A DNA stretch of 47,680 nt from Candidatus Bathyarchaeota archaeon. GTDB lineage: Archaea; Thermoproteota; Bathyarchaeia; Bathyarchaeales; Bathycorpusculaceae. The position numbers and the translations under genes are program-made. Below, piece after piece: positions 25,364 through 35,021 of this stretch. Numbering within the stretch: the first letter of the stretch is position 1; each line of letters opens with the position of its first letter. Under the pieces are notes generated by a model. The model had not been told where the DNA came from and ran no database searches. It saw nothing but the letters and a program-made list of their open reading frames with translations. The stretch is from the NCBI GenBank assembly GCA_022865455.1, contig JALHSY010000181.1, positions 1 to 47,680 of the forward strand, in the 5' to 3' direction.

Positions 25364-26981
25364 GCCCGTTTGAATAAATCAAGCTACTGTTCCCTTCGAT
25401 AAAACTCAAATTGTAGTAATATAGTTGTCGAGGCAGATACTGTAAACTTAAATCACCACTTTCAAATTTCATCTTGGCAATATCAGACGGTGCGCGTTCA
25501 TCGATAATAAGCATTGGTATGGGTTCTTTTGCATAGAAGGGAATAGCAAGAGCTTGATCTATTTCGATGGAAATCTGCCTTCTCACTTTTTCGGCAATAA
25601 ACTTGAATGAGGATATCTCGTCTGGATGCATAAACAAAGCATAGGTAGAATAATACAAGTTTGACACCACAAACGTTCCAATTACAAGAAAAGGAAGAAT
25701 CATCTTAAGCATTTTCTGAACTCTACTTAATGCCAGAAATTTGACATTCTGTTTCATTATCGCGTACGAAGCCAGAATGGAAATAATAACGCCGCCGTAG
25801 AAGAGAATACGGCCCACCCCAAATGTAGCTGGGGTTAAGTAAATAACAACTGTTCCTAGTAGGACCCCGAGAGCCAGCAAAAAAACTAGTTTAACTTGCA
25901 TTCTAGACCAAAACAATATCAACCCAAGAATACTCGCAAAGGCTAAGGACGCGTAGACTCCGTAACGATACAATCCAAGAGCTGGTGTAAGTGATCCTGC
26001 CAAAGGGCTAAACAAAATAGAACCTGCTCTCGCGCCAAAAAGCGTTTTTCCACCCCTCATAACTAGAGCGAGGAAATTTGTTGTATCTCTAAACACTGCA
26101 TCTGCAACAAAGCTGTTCCAAGAAATAAACAAAACGACTGCTAATAAAAGGAGTATTAAAGTCACAAAGTGCTTGCCTCTGAGTTTTGATGGTACTATTC
26201 TAGGTCCGCCTACAAGAACGCAGAGCAAGCAAGTAACAGTCATTGCTGCAGAGAACACGTGAGTTATCGTTAATGCTGGAAGCAGGACCAACAAGGCAAG
26301 CAGCAAGCTTCGGTCAATTTTGAACGAGCTTTTCACGTTGATAATCAAGAAAAGGATGAATAGGCATAGACCTAGTAGCTGTGGCGAATAATGGGCGCCA
26401 TTCAGAAAACTAAAATTGAATGTAAGGCAGATTGTCGGGACCAGCCAACCCATTTCTACAAGCGCACTTTCCGTTTTTGCAAATAACCTGCCAACTGCAA
26501 ACAAGAGAAAAGCGACTAAGATTACCAAAAAGGAGGCCAATAGCATGCTTGTTTCTATTATCGGAAGACCAAGTACTTCGGAAACAACCCCCGATAATAT
26601 GAAAGCCCCAGGGTACTGGAAATATCCAGTATTGGTTGAGAAGTTTCCGTTATCTATAATATACTTAGCTGTCGTTCCGTGGTAAAAGGTATCCCAATAG
26701 AAGATACTTGGATACTGCACTATCGGAAAGACTACATAGAGAAGGATGGCTAAAGCAAAAGGAATAACCCACGACAAGCGTTTGTCAAACTTCCTAATGA
26801 GAAAGAATCCGACAGGTAAAAACATTAAATAAATCCATGTAGATAAAGGAAACATGTAGACAATATCACCAGTAGAGAAGATCGATCGATTGAAATCCAA
26901 TCTTAATTGTAGAATGCCTAGGAACAAGACGAGAGTGCAAAAGCAAGCCACTATCAAATATGCTTGCACATTTTTGTTCAA
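25323..26981 (-). CDS. polytopic membrane protein, glycosyltransferase (GT-C)-like
   Basis: 552 residues with about 12 hydrophobic helices and a C-terminal soluble domain (about 440-552). The first large outer loop after helix 3 contains FYWDTFYHGTTAKYII, an acidic D-x-x-x-H motif where GT-C enzymes (PMT/ArnT/Stt3-like) have their catalytic acid. This fits use of a lipid-phosphate sugar donor, but the family is not certain. TTG 26981 is taken as start because ggaaaggagag lies just upstream. A neighbouring DPM-like GT2 (39788) could supply the lipid-linked donor. Confidence 0.7.
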   Translation of the reverse strand: MNKNVQAYLIVACFCTLVLFLGILQLRLDFNRSIFSTGDIVYMFPLSTWIYLMFLPVGFFLIRKFDKRLSWVIPFALAILLYVVFPIVQYPSIFYWDTFYHGTTAKYIIDNGNFSTNTGYFQYPGAFILSGVVSEVLGLPIIETSMLLASFLVILVAFLLFAVGRLFAKTESALVEMGWLVPTICLTFNFSFLNGAHYSPQLLGLCLFILFLIINVKSSFKIDRSLLLALLVLLPALTITHVFSAAMTVTCLLCVLVGGPRIVPSKLRGKHFVTLILLLLAVVLFISWNSFVADAVFRDTTNFLALVMRGGKTLFGARAGSILFSPLAGSLTPALGLYRYGVYASLAFASILGLILFWSRMQVKLVFLLALGVLLGTVVIYLTPATFGVGRILFYGGVIISILASYAIMKQNVKFLALSRVQKMLKMILPFLVIGTFVVSNLYYSTYALFMHPDEISSFKFIAEKVRRQISIEIDQALAIPFYAKEPIPMLIIDERAPSDIAKMKFESGDLSLQYLPRQLYYYNLSFIEGNSSLIYSNGLARLYAKTNSNSP

Positions 26982-27025
26982 TGATTTTCTCTCCTTTCCA
27001 CGCAGCGCGCTATTGTGTTCTCAAT

Positions 27026-28132
27026 TCATATGGCGTCAGAATCGCCCATAGTGAAAAACCATTCTTTCTCAACTCTACGATAAAGTTTTGTAAACTCATC
27101 GTCACTAGTGTTGATTCGGCAGATCAGTTTTTGGGAGGCGGAACTATCATTAATAAAACCCCCTTTTGAAAAGCAATCAAAGGACAATTGATTTCTCACC
27201 ATCCAACAAGTCACTAGATCGACATTCTCTCCAACAAAATAGTTGAAAGCCGATTGAAGTAGGCAATGAATTGCCTTTTCTGACCCTGCGAAAATATCGA
27301 CAATATAACCTCTTTTCCCTCCTAGCGAGCCATGAGTTTCTGTTGACAAAACAACATATCCTTCTATTTTGTCTTGTCTTTTCACAATTTGGATTACGTA
27401 GTCAGAATGTGGTTTCATTACGTACCTCCAATTCAAGTATTCTGAAGTTCTAGCTACAAGAAGATGATACTGTTCTGAAGTTACCTCCCAGAATTTGTCG
27501 ATTTGTTCATCAAATGAGGTCACCACGTGAATTTTGAAGTCGCCTGCGCGCGGAAAGTTCTTCCAGTCTTTGACATGTGAAGTTTTTATCGAGCTTTTAA
27601 TTAAACCAATGAGTTTTGATATGAACTCAGAATGTGGCCGACTAATAAAGCTGGTGAATTTCTCCATGAGGAAGATAAGGAAACCTCTTTTGCTCATAAC
27701 TTTAACAAGAACGGAAATTTCTGAAACATAAAACCATCCATATTTAAGATGCCCACGATAGGCAGGTTCATTCGGCACACCGTAAGAAATCACGACTCCT
27801 TCATCTTGTGCGTCTTGCATTAACTTTTCTCCGATTTCAAGGAACATTCCCCTACCCCTATAATCTGGGCAAACTGCTAAATCTACTGCTTGTGAACCTC
27901 GGACTATGCATTCTCCGACCTTAATTTTTACGCATGCCAGTCCCATATGCCCAACTATCCTACCTCCAGAATCGCCAAAAATCTGAATAAACCCGAAAGG
28001 ATTGTCCCTGTACTCCCAGTCCCAACGCTTGAGGTCGAATTTGACTCTTGGAAAAACCGAGTTCATAAATGCTATGTAACTCGTTTCGTCACCCTCAATG
28101 TATGGCCTTATTGCCCAATGGCGTTCATTCAC
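27026..28132 (-). CDS. GNAT-family N-acetyltransferase
   Basis: 368 residues. The N-terminal GNAT domain has motif A LAVCPDYRGRGMFLEIGEKL with the acetyl-CoA loop R92-G-R-G95, followed by VISYGVPNEPAYRGHLKYGW. The C-terminal half (about 190-368) looks like a second, degenerate GNAT-type fold (WRYVMKPHSDYVIQIVKR), as in two-domain Eis/FemAB-like proteins. In this island it probably N-acylates an amino sugar. ATG 28132 has aggtg ten bases upstream. Confidence 0.82.
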   Translation of the reverse strand: MNERHWAIRPYIEGDETSYIAFMNSVFPRVKFDLKRWDWEYRDNPFGFIQIFGDSGGRIVGHMGLACVKIKVGECIVRGSQAVDLAVCPDYRGRGMFLEIGEKLMQDAQDEGVVISYGVPNEPAYRGHLKYGWFYVSEISVLVKVMSKRGFLIFLMEKFTSFISRPHSEFISKLIGLIKSSIKTSHVKDWKNFPRAGDFKIHVVTSFDEQIDKFWEVTSEQYHLLVARTSEYLNWRYVMKPHSDYVIQIVKRQDKIEGYVVLSTETHGSLGGKRGYIVDIFAGSEKAIHCLLQSAFNYFVGENVDLVTCWMVRNQLSFDCFSKGGFINDSSASQKLICRINTSDDEFTKLYRRVEKEWFFTMGDSDAI

Positions 28133-28278
28133 GTACTTTCACCTAGTAGGTACACATGCGGAGGATAAACAAGACTTCTTGCAAGCACCTCTTCAATTGA
28201 ATTGAAATAGGTTAGTTATTTCGATTTCGGAAAAGGCGCTATGCGAAACGAGATGAATATTTTCCATGTAATAGCATG

Positions 28279-29388
28279 CTAATGGCTGATGACTCTAAAC
28301 GATGTGTTTTCCGGAATGTTTCCTAGAGTCCAGATGCCTTCACCCTTGTCTATTAGTTCGCTTTCTATTCCTTGTATTTTGCAAGTGCCAAGAGTCCTAA
28401 ATGATAGGCTCCTTATGGGTAATTTTGTCTTCATGAACATTTCATTTTTGTCGATCCGTCGAACCAGAATATTGTGGAAAGTATAGAGCCACTCCGAGAC
28501 TTCATTAAGGCTGGTTTTCCAGACATCGAAACTTTCCACGTAGTCTAGGAAGACATTCAGAGCTTTCAACAAGGCATTATGCGTAACGTGCTCCTCCCAA
28601 TCGAAGAAAAACTCCCAGTAGTGTTGACCGAGACAGAAAAGATCATTTTGGGCACGGCGTATCAAAAATTCTTTCTTTGCAACCTCAAATAGCGTATCGT
28701 AGCCTGTTCTAAAACCCAGATGATGAGAGAAGGCAGGCATATTGTGATAGAACTCTGTTATGTCGTCTACGAATTTGTAAGAGGGCAACCTGCGAAGTCT
28801 GGTTTTGCTTAGGACGCGATTAACCAACGATGGCGTGCGCGTGCGTAATAATGGCGATCTGCAAATGCTCATTCCCCTCTGTCTTAGCGAATCAAGAGCT
28901 GAATCAGAGCCTCGGTCGTAGGGGAAAACGAAGACTTTGGGCTGAAAACTGAAGGTTTCAAAGAACATTTTGACCGCATCATCAAGTATCCTCTCTATTT
29001 GACCAATATCTCCGGTCAGAAACTCGCTTCTTTCGTGCGAAAGCCCATGAAGGGTCATATCGCATACCCTCTTTTTCCTGCCTTCAAGGAGGAATGACAC
29101 GAGTTCTAGATTGTCTCGAATTTTGTGATTTCCTGCGGTGCCTCTAGCAAATGGTGGTATACACGGCTCATATTCAAGACTGAAGGGCGGTTTCTCAAAG
29201 CCCGAGCCAGGAAAAGGGGAAATATCACCTGATATGTAAGGGATAACAGAAAGAGTTACGACGAAACCTTTGCGCCATGCATGAGAGTAAAGATCAGAGA
29301 GCATTTCGCTACGTGTGAAAAAGGAGATGTCATCATCTCTGATAAGAAATGGGGTTTTCCCTTCAGGCCATTTTAGCAGTTCAAGCAT
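28279..29388 (-). CDS. polysaccharide deacetylase-like protein
   Basis: 369 residues. The NodB/DUF2334-like fold shows an early metal motif FLIRDDDISFF (Asp18-20), then a histidine pair in MTLHGLSHERSE (His114, His118) and FVFPYDRGSDSALDSLRQRG near 170. These match the D/H-x-x-x-H metal site of carbohydrate esterase family 4 enzymes. It could remove N-acetyl groups from a cell-surface glycan intermediate, paired with the acetyltransferase next to it. ATG 29388 follows ggggaatatt. Confidence 0.75.
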   Translation of the reverse strand: MLELLKWPEGKTPFLIRDDDISFFTRSEMLSDLYSHAWRKGFVVTLSVIPYISGDISPFPGSGFEKPPFSLEYEPCIPPFARGTAGNHKIRDNLELVSFLLEGRKKRVCDMTLHGLSHERSEFLTGDIGQIERILDDAVKMFFETFSFQPKVFVFPYDRGSDSALDSLRQRGMSICRSPLLRTRTPSLVNRVLSKTRLRRLPSYKFVDDITEFYHNMPAFSHHLGFRTGYDTLFEVAKKEFLIRRAQNDLFCLGQHYWEFFFDWEEHVTHNALLKALNVFLDYVESFDVWKTSLNEVSEWLYTFHNILVRRIDKNEMFMKTKLPIRSLSFRTLGTCKIQGIESELIDKGEGIWTLGNIPENTSFRVISH

Positions 29389-29422
29389 AATATTCCCCAG
29401 ATTTTAAACTTCGAATCAAATG

Positions 29423-30412
29423 CTAGTACTTGCTACGCCAAAGCAAAGGTAATGGAAGTTGTGCAAGCAGCCTTCTTTCATCATATTTAAAACATCTCTG
29501 CCTATGATTTCTTAGAGTCAATATTGTTCTTGCATGCCTTAAAATCCATAAATAAGCTTTAGCCAAAGAAGAAAAATGACATGTCCGCAATAGGACAATG
29601 TTGTGGAAGACATCGTTCAATATCCTAAAAGGCAAGGCACAAAGTACACCTGCAACGGAAAAGTTTAGCAAAACCAATAATACACGGTTTCTGTACATGA
29701 AGAATAGTCTCTGGGGGGGAATGCGTTCCCTATCGCCCTGATGCCGAACCTTAACGAGCTTTGTGCAGGCAATTTTATAACCCAAAGACCAAAATTTCAT
29801 GGCAAAGTCAACATCCTCAGATTGAATGACAAAGAGCTCTTCAAAAGGTCTTAGCCCGACTTCGAACATTCGAGCAATGGACTTGACACGGACAGCAATG
29901 AATGCCGCTGAGGGGCATAATGAATACCAAACCGAACTTGCAGGTTGTGTTTCCAAGCTCATGAACGTGCCATTGCAATAGAGCAGTCCCCCATAAATGG
30001 GTCTTCCCGCAAGTTTGAGTGCAGGGGATAAGACAGCGCATTCTTCAGGAAGCGATTTGAACAGATTAACCAATTTACCTATATCTGAAGCATTTTCTAT
30101 CATTATATCATCATCTGAGAGGATGCAATAATCATATTTATTAGCAATGGAAATGAGAAGCGCCATGTTTCGTTTTTGACATACTGAATTACTAGAAGCT
30201 TCAAAATAGCATATTTTTTTTCCCGCTCTATCGTTTATGTCATTTATTAGGTCCTTTATATCAATAGCATTATGAGATATCACGAACAAGTCTAAACCGG
30301 ATAATTTCGTCAAATTCTCAATAACGCGAAAAGCGATTTGTCTCCCCTTTGTAGCTATCAGAAACAAGGCAACTTTTTTGCTGTTCGTATCTGTATTCAA
30401 ATGGTCCATCAT
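29423..30412 (-). CDS. glycosyltransferase family 2
   Basis: 329 residues, GT-A fold. The nucleotide-sugar/metal motif is Asp100-102 (YCILSDDDIMI), the acceptor-side acid is in IQSEDVDFAMKFWSLGYKI, and a C-terminal membrane-associated helix follows (VLLVLLNFSVAGVLCALPF). It probably adds one sugar to a lipid-linked glycan at the inner membrane face. The start is ATG 30412 or 30409. It faces the nucleotidyltransferase gene across a divergent promoter region. Confidence 0.85.
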   Translation of the reverse strand: MMDHLNTDTNSKKVALFLIATKGRQIAFRVIENLTKLSGLDLFVISHNAIDIKDLINDINDRAGKKICYFEASSNSVCQKRNMALLISIANKYDYCILSDDDIMIENASDIGKLVNLFKSLPEECAVLSPALKLAGRPIYGGLLYCNGTFMSLETQPASSVWYSLCPSAAFIAVRVKSIARMFEVGLRPFEELFVIQSEDVDFAMKFWSLGYKIACTKLVKVRHQGDRERIPPQRLFFMYRNRVLLVLLNFSVAGVLCALPFRILNDVFHNIVLLRTCHFSSLAKAYLWILRHARTILTLRNHRQRCFKYDERRLLAQLPLPLLWRSKY

Positions 30413-30644
30413 TGATGATAACTACTCCTCAAGGATTAAGCTGACTTTTAAATAATTGTTCGTCCAGTTGCTTCAAATAGATACCTGAATCTATCAAACA
30501 AATAATACTTATCTTAAGAAGCTAAACTCAGGAAGTTGAACTCATAGCAAAATTGGAGACTAAAGACTTTAGCGCACTCAAAATCTTCATAACCAAAAAC
30601 GATTTGTATAATCCTGTAGACATAAACAAGATTCAAGGGATAAC

Positions 30645-31661
30645 ATGAACCTAACTGTAGAGCTTCTAAGAGTTCTTGGTTCGCCATTTGAACCCACCAC
30701 GTTCTCAACAGATCAAGATAAACTAGTTGAGCTGTCTCGTATATCTGCCGGAAACAGAATGCTTTTTTTCTATCTTCACAAAATTGGCCCGAAAAATCTG
30801 GGGGAACTTGTTGGTCTTTATAAGAACGAGCAGACGAGCTACATAAGAACTAACGACGCAATTGCTCGCGCCTCGAAGATCCTAACGGACGCAAATATTG
30901 AGCACGCATTTTTCAAAACAATAAGACCTTACACCTCAACAACTGTTGATTTAGACATACTCATCTTCGGAGGAGATGGCGATCACATTAAATCTGTGAA
31001 GGTTATGAAAAATGCCGGATACAAACTAGTCACGCATGGACCAAGATCAACAACCTTGCTAGATAAAGAAGCAAATGTAGGAATAGACTTGTACTCTGAA
31101 GTCGCTGTAAGCTTCATAACCTATATGGATAAAACAACATTATCCCCCTGCGTCGCAACCACAAAATTACCAAACGGTGAACACGTCAAAATTCTACAAC
31201 CCGAAGCCGACTTATCATGCATCATTGCTCACTCCATAATAAAAGAACAAATGTATACACTATCAGAATACTATACATTCATTCACTATCTCAAACAAAT
31301 GAATATTAACAATTTTCTTCAGATAGTCAAACAAAATAATATAACATCGGCAGCAAGGACACATGCTTCGATCACCGCATTACTCCACAAAGCAGCATAC
31401 AGAACAATGCCTGAAGAGCTTCAACGAATAGTAGAAAGTTTAGGCGAAGAAAACCTTGAGACAACAAGGCTTATTCGAAATGATTTTGAAACACCGCATA
31501 AATATCATCCAATAACTGTAGCTAAGTCTCTACTGGAAATAACAAAGGGAAGAAAGAGCAGAAACAGCATGGTCATGCAAATCTACCACATGCTAAACCC
31601 AAACTTCACCAAAAAATTCCTAAAAGACCTGCTACAACACATAAAAAGAGAAACGTACTAA
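30645..31661 (+). CDS. nucleotidyltransferase-like protein (NTP_transf_5 type)
   Basis: 338 residues. Acidic residues Asp102 and Asp104 (TVDLDILIFGGD) and Asp148 (NVGIDLY) give the three-carboxylate set of the polymerase-beta-like nucleotidyltransferase fold. The C-terminal half is helical. Members occur in polysaccharide clusters, with unknown substrates. It is the only plus-strand gene of the island. Its stop overlaps that of the convergent kinase gene (ctaa, 31658-31661), so the pair shares no spacer. Confidence 0.75.
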   Translation: MNLTVELLRVLGSPFEPTTFSTDQDKLVELSRISAGNRMLFFYLHKIGPKNLGELVGLYKNEQTSYIRTNDAIARASKILTDANIEHAFFKTIRPYTSTTVDLDILIFGGDGDHIKSVKVMKNAGYKLVTHGPRSTTLLDKEANVGIDLYSEVAVSFITYMDKTTLSPCVATTKLPNGEHVKILQPEADLSCIIAHSIIKEQMYTLSEYYTFIHYLKQMNINNFLQIVKQNNITSAARTHASITALLHKAAYRTMPEELQRIVESLGEENLETTRLIRNDFETPHKYHPITVAKSLLEITKGRKSRNSMVMQIYHMLNPNFTKKFLKDLLQHIKRETY

Positions 31662-32413
31662 CTCATCCGTTTTTCAACAAAATCCAAAATACGTTGATGA
31701 GCCTCTTGAACAGAAAGCCTCGACGTATTAACGTAAACAGCTCCAACCACTATTGCCAGCTTCTTGTACAAACGTCTATGAAACTCCGTATACTCACGAG
31801 GCCCAGCAACCTCCCTACGTCTTGACAAAATCGTCCCATAATCAGCATCAACAAACACAAAAACAGTCCCCCTTGGAACAAGCCTCAACAAAAACCTCGC
31901 ATGCCAACCCTCAGCAAAACCCTCGTCACCCAAAAAATAGGCAATACTCGCAACACTATCAACAACAAATCTCTCAGCAACGACCACACGACCCAACAAC
32001 AAAGGCAAATAAACCTGCAAGACAACAACAGGAACAATACTAACAACCTCAATCGTCGCCCAAATCCAACGCGACAAAAACCCCCTCAAAATAGGGGGAC
32101 TCATAGTAATCGGACTAACCGCACCATATCGACTCTCATTCAAATACGAAACCGCAAAACCAGCCCGCATTTTCCTAAGCATGCCACTCCTATCATCACA
32201 AAGATTCAACTTGTAAAACAGCATCCACAACAAATAAGCAAACGTGTGTGTCGAACGAACCCAAGCTCTCTTAACCCTAAAGCCCCTATTCCTCAAAAAG
32301 CCAACCAAAAGCTCAGCCTGTGTAGACTTACCCGCCCCATCAGGCCCAAAAAAGGCAATAAATCTAGGAAGTCCGCTAGTGGAATCATTGAAAAGCCAAT
32401 TATCCCCATGCAT
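31658..32413 (-). CDS. thymidylate-kinase-like P-loop kinase
   Basis: About 251 residues from ATG 32413, chosen because gggg lies seven bases upstream and because the extra 26 residues of the longer frame are not conserved-looking. The P-loop GPDGAGKST (about 23-31) sits in the usual TMK position, FVFVDADYGTILSRRRE near 205 supplies the lid Arg residues, and a hydrophobic stretch (VVSIVPVVVLQVYLPLLL) is odd for a soluble kinase. It probably phosphorylates a sugar or lipid precursor rather than dTMP. The coding strand is very G/T-rich. Confidence 0.75.
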   Translation of the reverse strand: MHGDNWLFNDSTSGLPRFIAFFGPDGAGKSTQAELLVGFLRNRGFRVKRAWVRSTHTFAYLLWMLFYKLNLCDDRSGMLRKMRAGFAVSYLNESRYGAVSPITMSPPILRGFLSRWIWATIEVVSIVPVVVLQVYLPLLLGRVVVAERFVVDSVASIAYFLGDEGFAEGWHARFLLRLVPRGTVFVFVDADYGTILSRRREVAGPREYTEFHRRLYKKLAIVVGAVYVNTSRLSVQEAHQRILDFVEKRMS

Positions 32414-32584
32414 TAGTTTTCCCCTTAAAACACAAGTCATCAGTCTATCGTAAGCAAGCATTTTCCAACAGATTAGCAACATCATTCCCATCTAGAATCT
32501 TCGTTCCCATCCACTTTTTCATAGCTCCTCTCTCCACGCCATTATCAAGGACATAATTAATCAGACCTACCAAGGTGCGGTCCG

Positions 32585-33886
32585 TTACGATTTAGAGATA
32601 ACTTTCATCATTTTGCCACTCTTATCGACTGGGATCTCATTGACAAAATGCACTTCAACCTCTACATCAGAATCCAAATTTAGCACTTTTCTAATATGCC
32701 CCACCAATTCGGTTTCCATACTTCGCTCATCAACATTCACATTTACCTTTTTAACATCAAATCTGAGTGAATTTTGTCTCTCTTGAACAACGCGCCATTG
32801 TTCAATACACTCGAACAACCTGAACAGCTGCATCGCATAAATAAACGCAAGAGGTGATAAAGGACGACCATCAGGAAGATACAGGATTGAATCGCTTCGC
32901 CCTTCCACCATTTTCATCAAAGGAAAATTAACACCACAGCTACACCTTTCTTCCGCTGAACCCACTCCATTATCGCCAACCGCATATCTAATCAACGGCA
33001 TTGCATAATTGAACAAACTAGTGCAAACCACTTCCCCCCTTTCTCCAGGGGAAACTTCTTCACCGTCCTTGTCCACAAACTGAATTATCAACGCATCCGC
33101 GTCTATATGATATGCAGTTTTATCAGGGCATTGCCAAGCCATCCTTTCAAATTCATTTGTGGCATATTGATCGTAAAGTGGTGCATCAAACACCTTTTCT
33201 ATCAGCCGCCTATAAGAATAATCTATCAATTCAGCACCACTAAACATGACTCTCGGTCTAATCGCATCCACTCCCTGCCTTTCAACCTCTCTCGCCAGCA
33301 AATACAGAGAACTTGAATAACCCTCTAACACGTCCGGCTTCAATTTCGCAACCGAAATCAACTGCTTAGACGGACTATCGTAAACCGAAAGCGTATTCAT
33401 CGCATAGATTTTCAACAGTCGCGAAAGCCTCTGTATTTTTTCAAAACGGTATGGCGACGTAATTACAACCCAATTATCTCTCATTTTTTGTCCACAAAAA
33501 ATATTGGCTCGCAAGTGTCTTGCTTTTCTAAACTCGTCCTCAACAGGGCTCAAATACAATGTCAAAGGCTGTCCAGTGGATCCGCTTGTGAAGACCTTTT
33601 TGAGCATGTTCCTGTCAAATCTCGTGGAGACCATCTGCGAAATGTTCATTCTAAATTCGCCTTTATTCATGATTGGTAGCTTGTTTAGGTCTTTGGCAGT
33701 CTTAATGTCGCTTGGTTTCAATCCAACTTTTTTGAACTTGTCATGCCAATACGGAACATGACTGAAGGCATAGTTTATTACACGTTTGAGTTCTACAGTC
33801 TGGTGCCTAAGAAGTCTATCACGACTCCAATACAAGTGCTTCTTGACAGCGTATAATCGATAAGCCGCTCGCAAATAATTAACCAT
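32585..33886 (-). CDS. CapK/PaaK-like adenylate-forming enzyme (copy 1)
   Basis: About 433 residues starting MVNYLRAAY, aligned with MPNL starts of the two paralogues; GAGGAG upstream fits. AMP-binding P-loop FTSGSTGQPLTLY (about 101-113), the signature YDQYATNEFERMAW near 238, WQCPDK, and a CxCG motif (RCSCGVNFP). The C-terminal A10 lysine motif is DKSGKMMK. The family includes phenylacetate-CoA ligase and capsular CapK; in glycan clusters the natural acid is usually unknown. It probably activates a carboxylate for attachment to a sugar. Confidence 0.82.
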   Translation of the reverse strand: MVNYLRAAYRLYAVKKHLYWSRDRLLRHQTVELKRVINYAFSHVPYWHDKFKKVGLKPSDIKTAKDLNKLPIMNKGEFRMNISQMVSTRFDRNMLKKVFTSGSTGQPLTLYLSPVEDEFRKARHLRANIFCGQKMRDNWVVITSPYRFEKIQRLSRLLKIYAMNTLSVYDSPSKQLISVAKLKPDVLEGYSSSLYLLAREVERQGVDAIRPRVMFSGAELIDYSYRRLIEKVFDAPLYDQYATNEFERMAWQCPDKTAYHIDADALIIQFVDKDGEEVSPGERGEVVCTSLFNYAMPLIRYAVGDNGVGSAEERCSCGVNFPLMKMVEGRSDSILYLPDGRPLSPLAFIYAMQLFRLFECIEQWRVVQERQNSLRFDVKKVNVNVDERSMETELVGHIRKVLNLDSDVEVEVHFVNEIPVDKSGKMMKVISKS

Positions 33887-33914
33887 GCATTGGACTCTCC
33901 TCATGTTTTACATG

Positions 33915-34991
33915 TTAGCCCAGATAGACGCTTTCAAGCCGGTCTGCAACATCCTTCCATTCCAGAATTTTTTTCCCAATCCATTTTTTGCCATTATTCT
34001 TGTTCGGACCAAGGTCCAAAACCTTTTTCGCAAGCCTCGCAAACCCGTCGATATCAACAGGGAAATTTACACCAAAACAGTTTTCCTCGTCTATCCACTC
34101 TGTAAGGGCAGAAGTCCTAGTTAATATACAATGTTTTCCCGCAACTAACGCTTCGGCAACGACAATTGAATAGGCTTCGTATCTAGATAGCAATGCAAAC
34201 AAGTCAGCATCCACATATTTTTGCAGAAGTTCATCACGTGGCAGGTCTTGATAGAATTTGACTCTGTCGCTGACTTTCAGTTCCTTCGCACGTGTTTCCA
34301 AAGACTGCCTCAAAGGTCCCTTCCCGACAATTTCAAGGATGACATCGTCGTCTAGTTTTGGAAGAACTTCAATAAGATACTGGGGTCCTTTATAACTGTA
34401 TAACGTTCCGACATAGAGCATCGATTTAAAGTCACGTCTGTTTCTTTTAAGATTAGAGAACTCATTCAGATTTAAGCCGTTTGAAATGACAATAATCTTG
34501 CTTGAGTCAAGCTTGAATGTTCTTTCAAGAATGTACTTTTCATACTCGGATACTGCGACAATCTTGTCTGCCTTAAGTAATGTTCTTTTCCCGAAGGGTT
34601 TGAGCAGTCTTAACAGTGAATCGCGAAAAACAGTATGTCCGTGTCCATGAAAATGTGTTGAAGCGATAAACCTGTTGCGCTTTGCCAGAGTGCAAAAATG
34701 TAATGGAAAACTGTGGTATCCATGCCCATGAACTATATCGAACTTGCTTTTGCGCAATCTCAATGGCAACTCTATGGAAAACCGGTAGGCTCCACCCAGA
34801 TAATAGTGTTTGAACCTTTCAACTCTGACTCCGTCAACGTATTCTATTCTTGGAAAACTCTGTTTAGGCTTAGTCCCGTAGACGGTGACGTTGTGTTTTC
34901 TAGCCAAAAACTTTGAAACATTGTTTACATATTCTGCAATACCGCCTTCCGGTGTTCCGAATGGCTGTGTGCAAACCTGTAAAATGTTCAT
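33915..34991 (-). CDS. glycosyltransferase family 4
   Basis: 358 residues, GT-B fold. The N-terminal acceptor domain starts MNILQVCTQPFGTPEGGIAE; the donor domain has MLYVGTLYSYKGPQYLIEVL near 195 and the EX7E signature Glu272...Glu280 (YEAYSIVVAEAL). It should be a retaining nucleotide-sugar transferase acting on a growing glycan. It lies between CapK-like copies 1 and 2, with short gaps of about 30 bases on either side, so co-transcription is likely. Confidence 0.9.
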   Translation of the reverse strand: MNILQVCTQPFGTPEGGIAEYVNNVSKFLARKHNVTVYGTKPKQSFPRIEYVDGVRVERFKHYYLGGAYRFSIELPLRLRKSKFDIVHGHGYHSFPLHFCTLAKRNRFIASTHFHGHGHTVFRDSLLRLLKPFGKRTLLKADKIVAVSEYEKYILERTFKLDSSKIIVISNGLNLNEFSNLKRNRRDFKSMLYVGTLYSYKGPQYLIEVLPKLDDDVILEIVGKGPLRQSLETRAKELKVSDRVKFYQDLPRDELLQKYVDADLFALLSRYEAYSIVVAEALVAGKHCILTRTSALTEWIDEENCFGVNFPVDIDGFARLAKKVLDLGPNKNNGKKWIGKKILEWKDVADRLESVYLG

Positions 34992-35021
34992 TCAATCACT
35001 TCTTAAGCTAACGCACCAGCT

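Noticed and set aside
31753-32416. Plus-strand Gln/Asn/Thr-rich frames opposite the kinase
   Set aside because: The low-complexity composition comes from the A/C-rich strand; the minus frame has a P-loop and lid motif.
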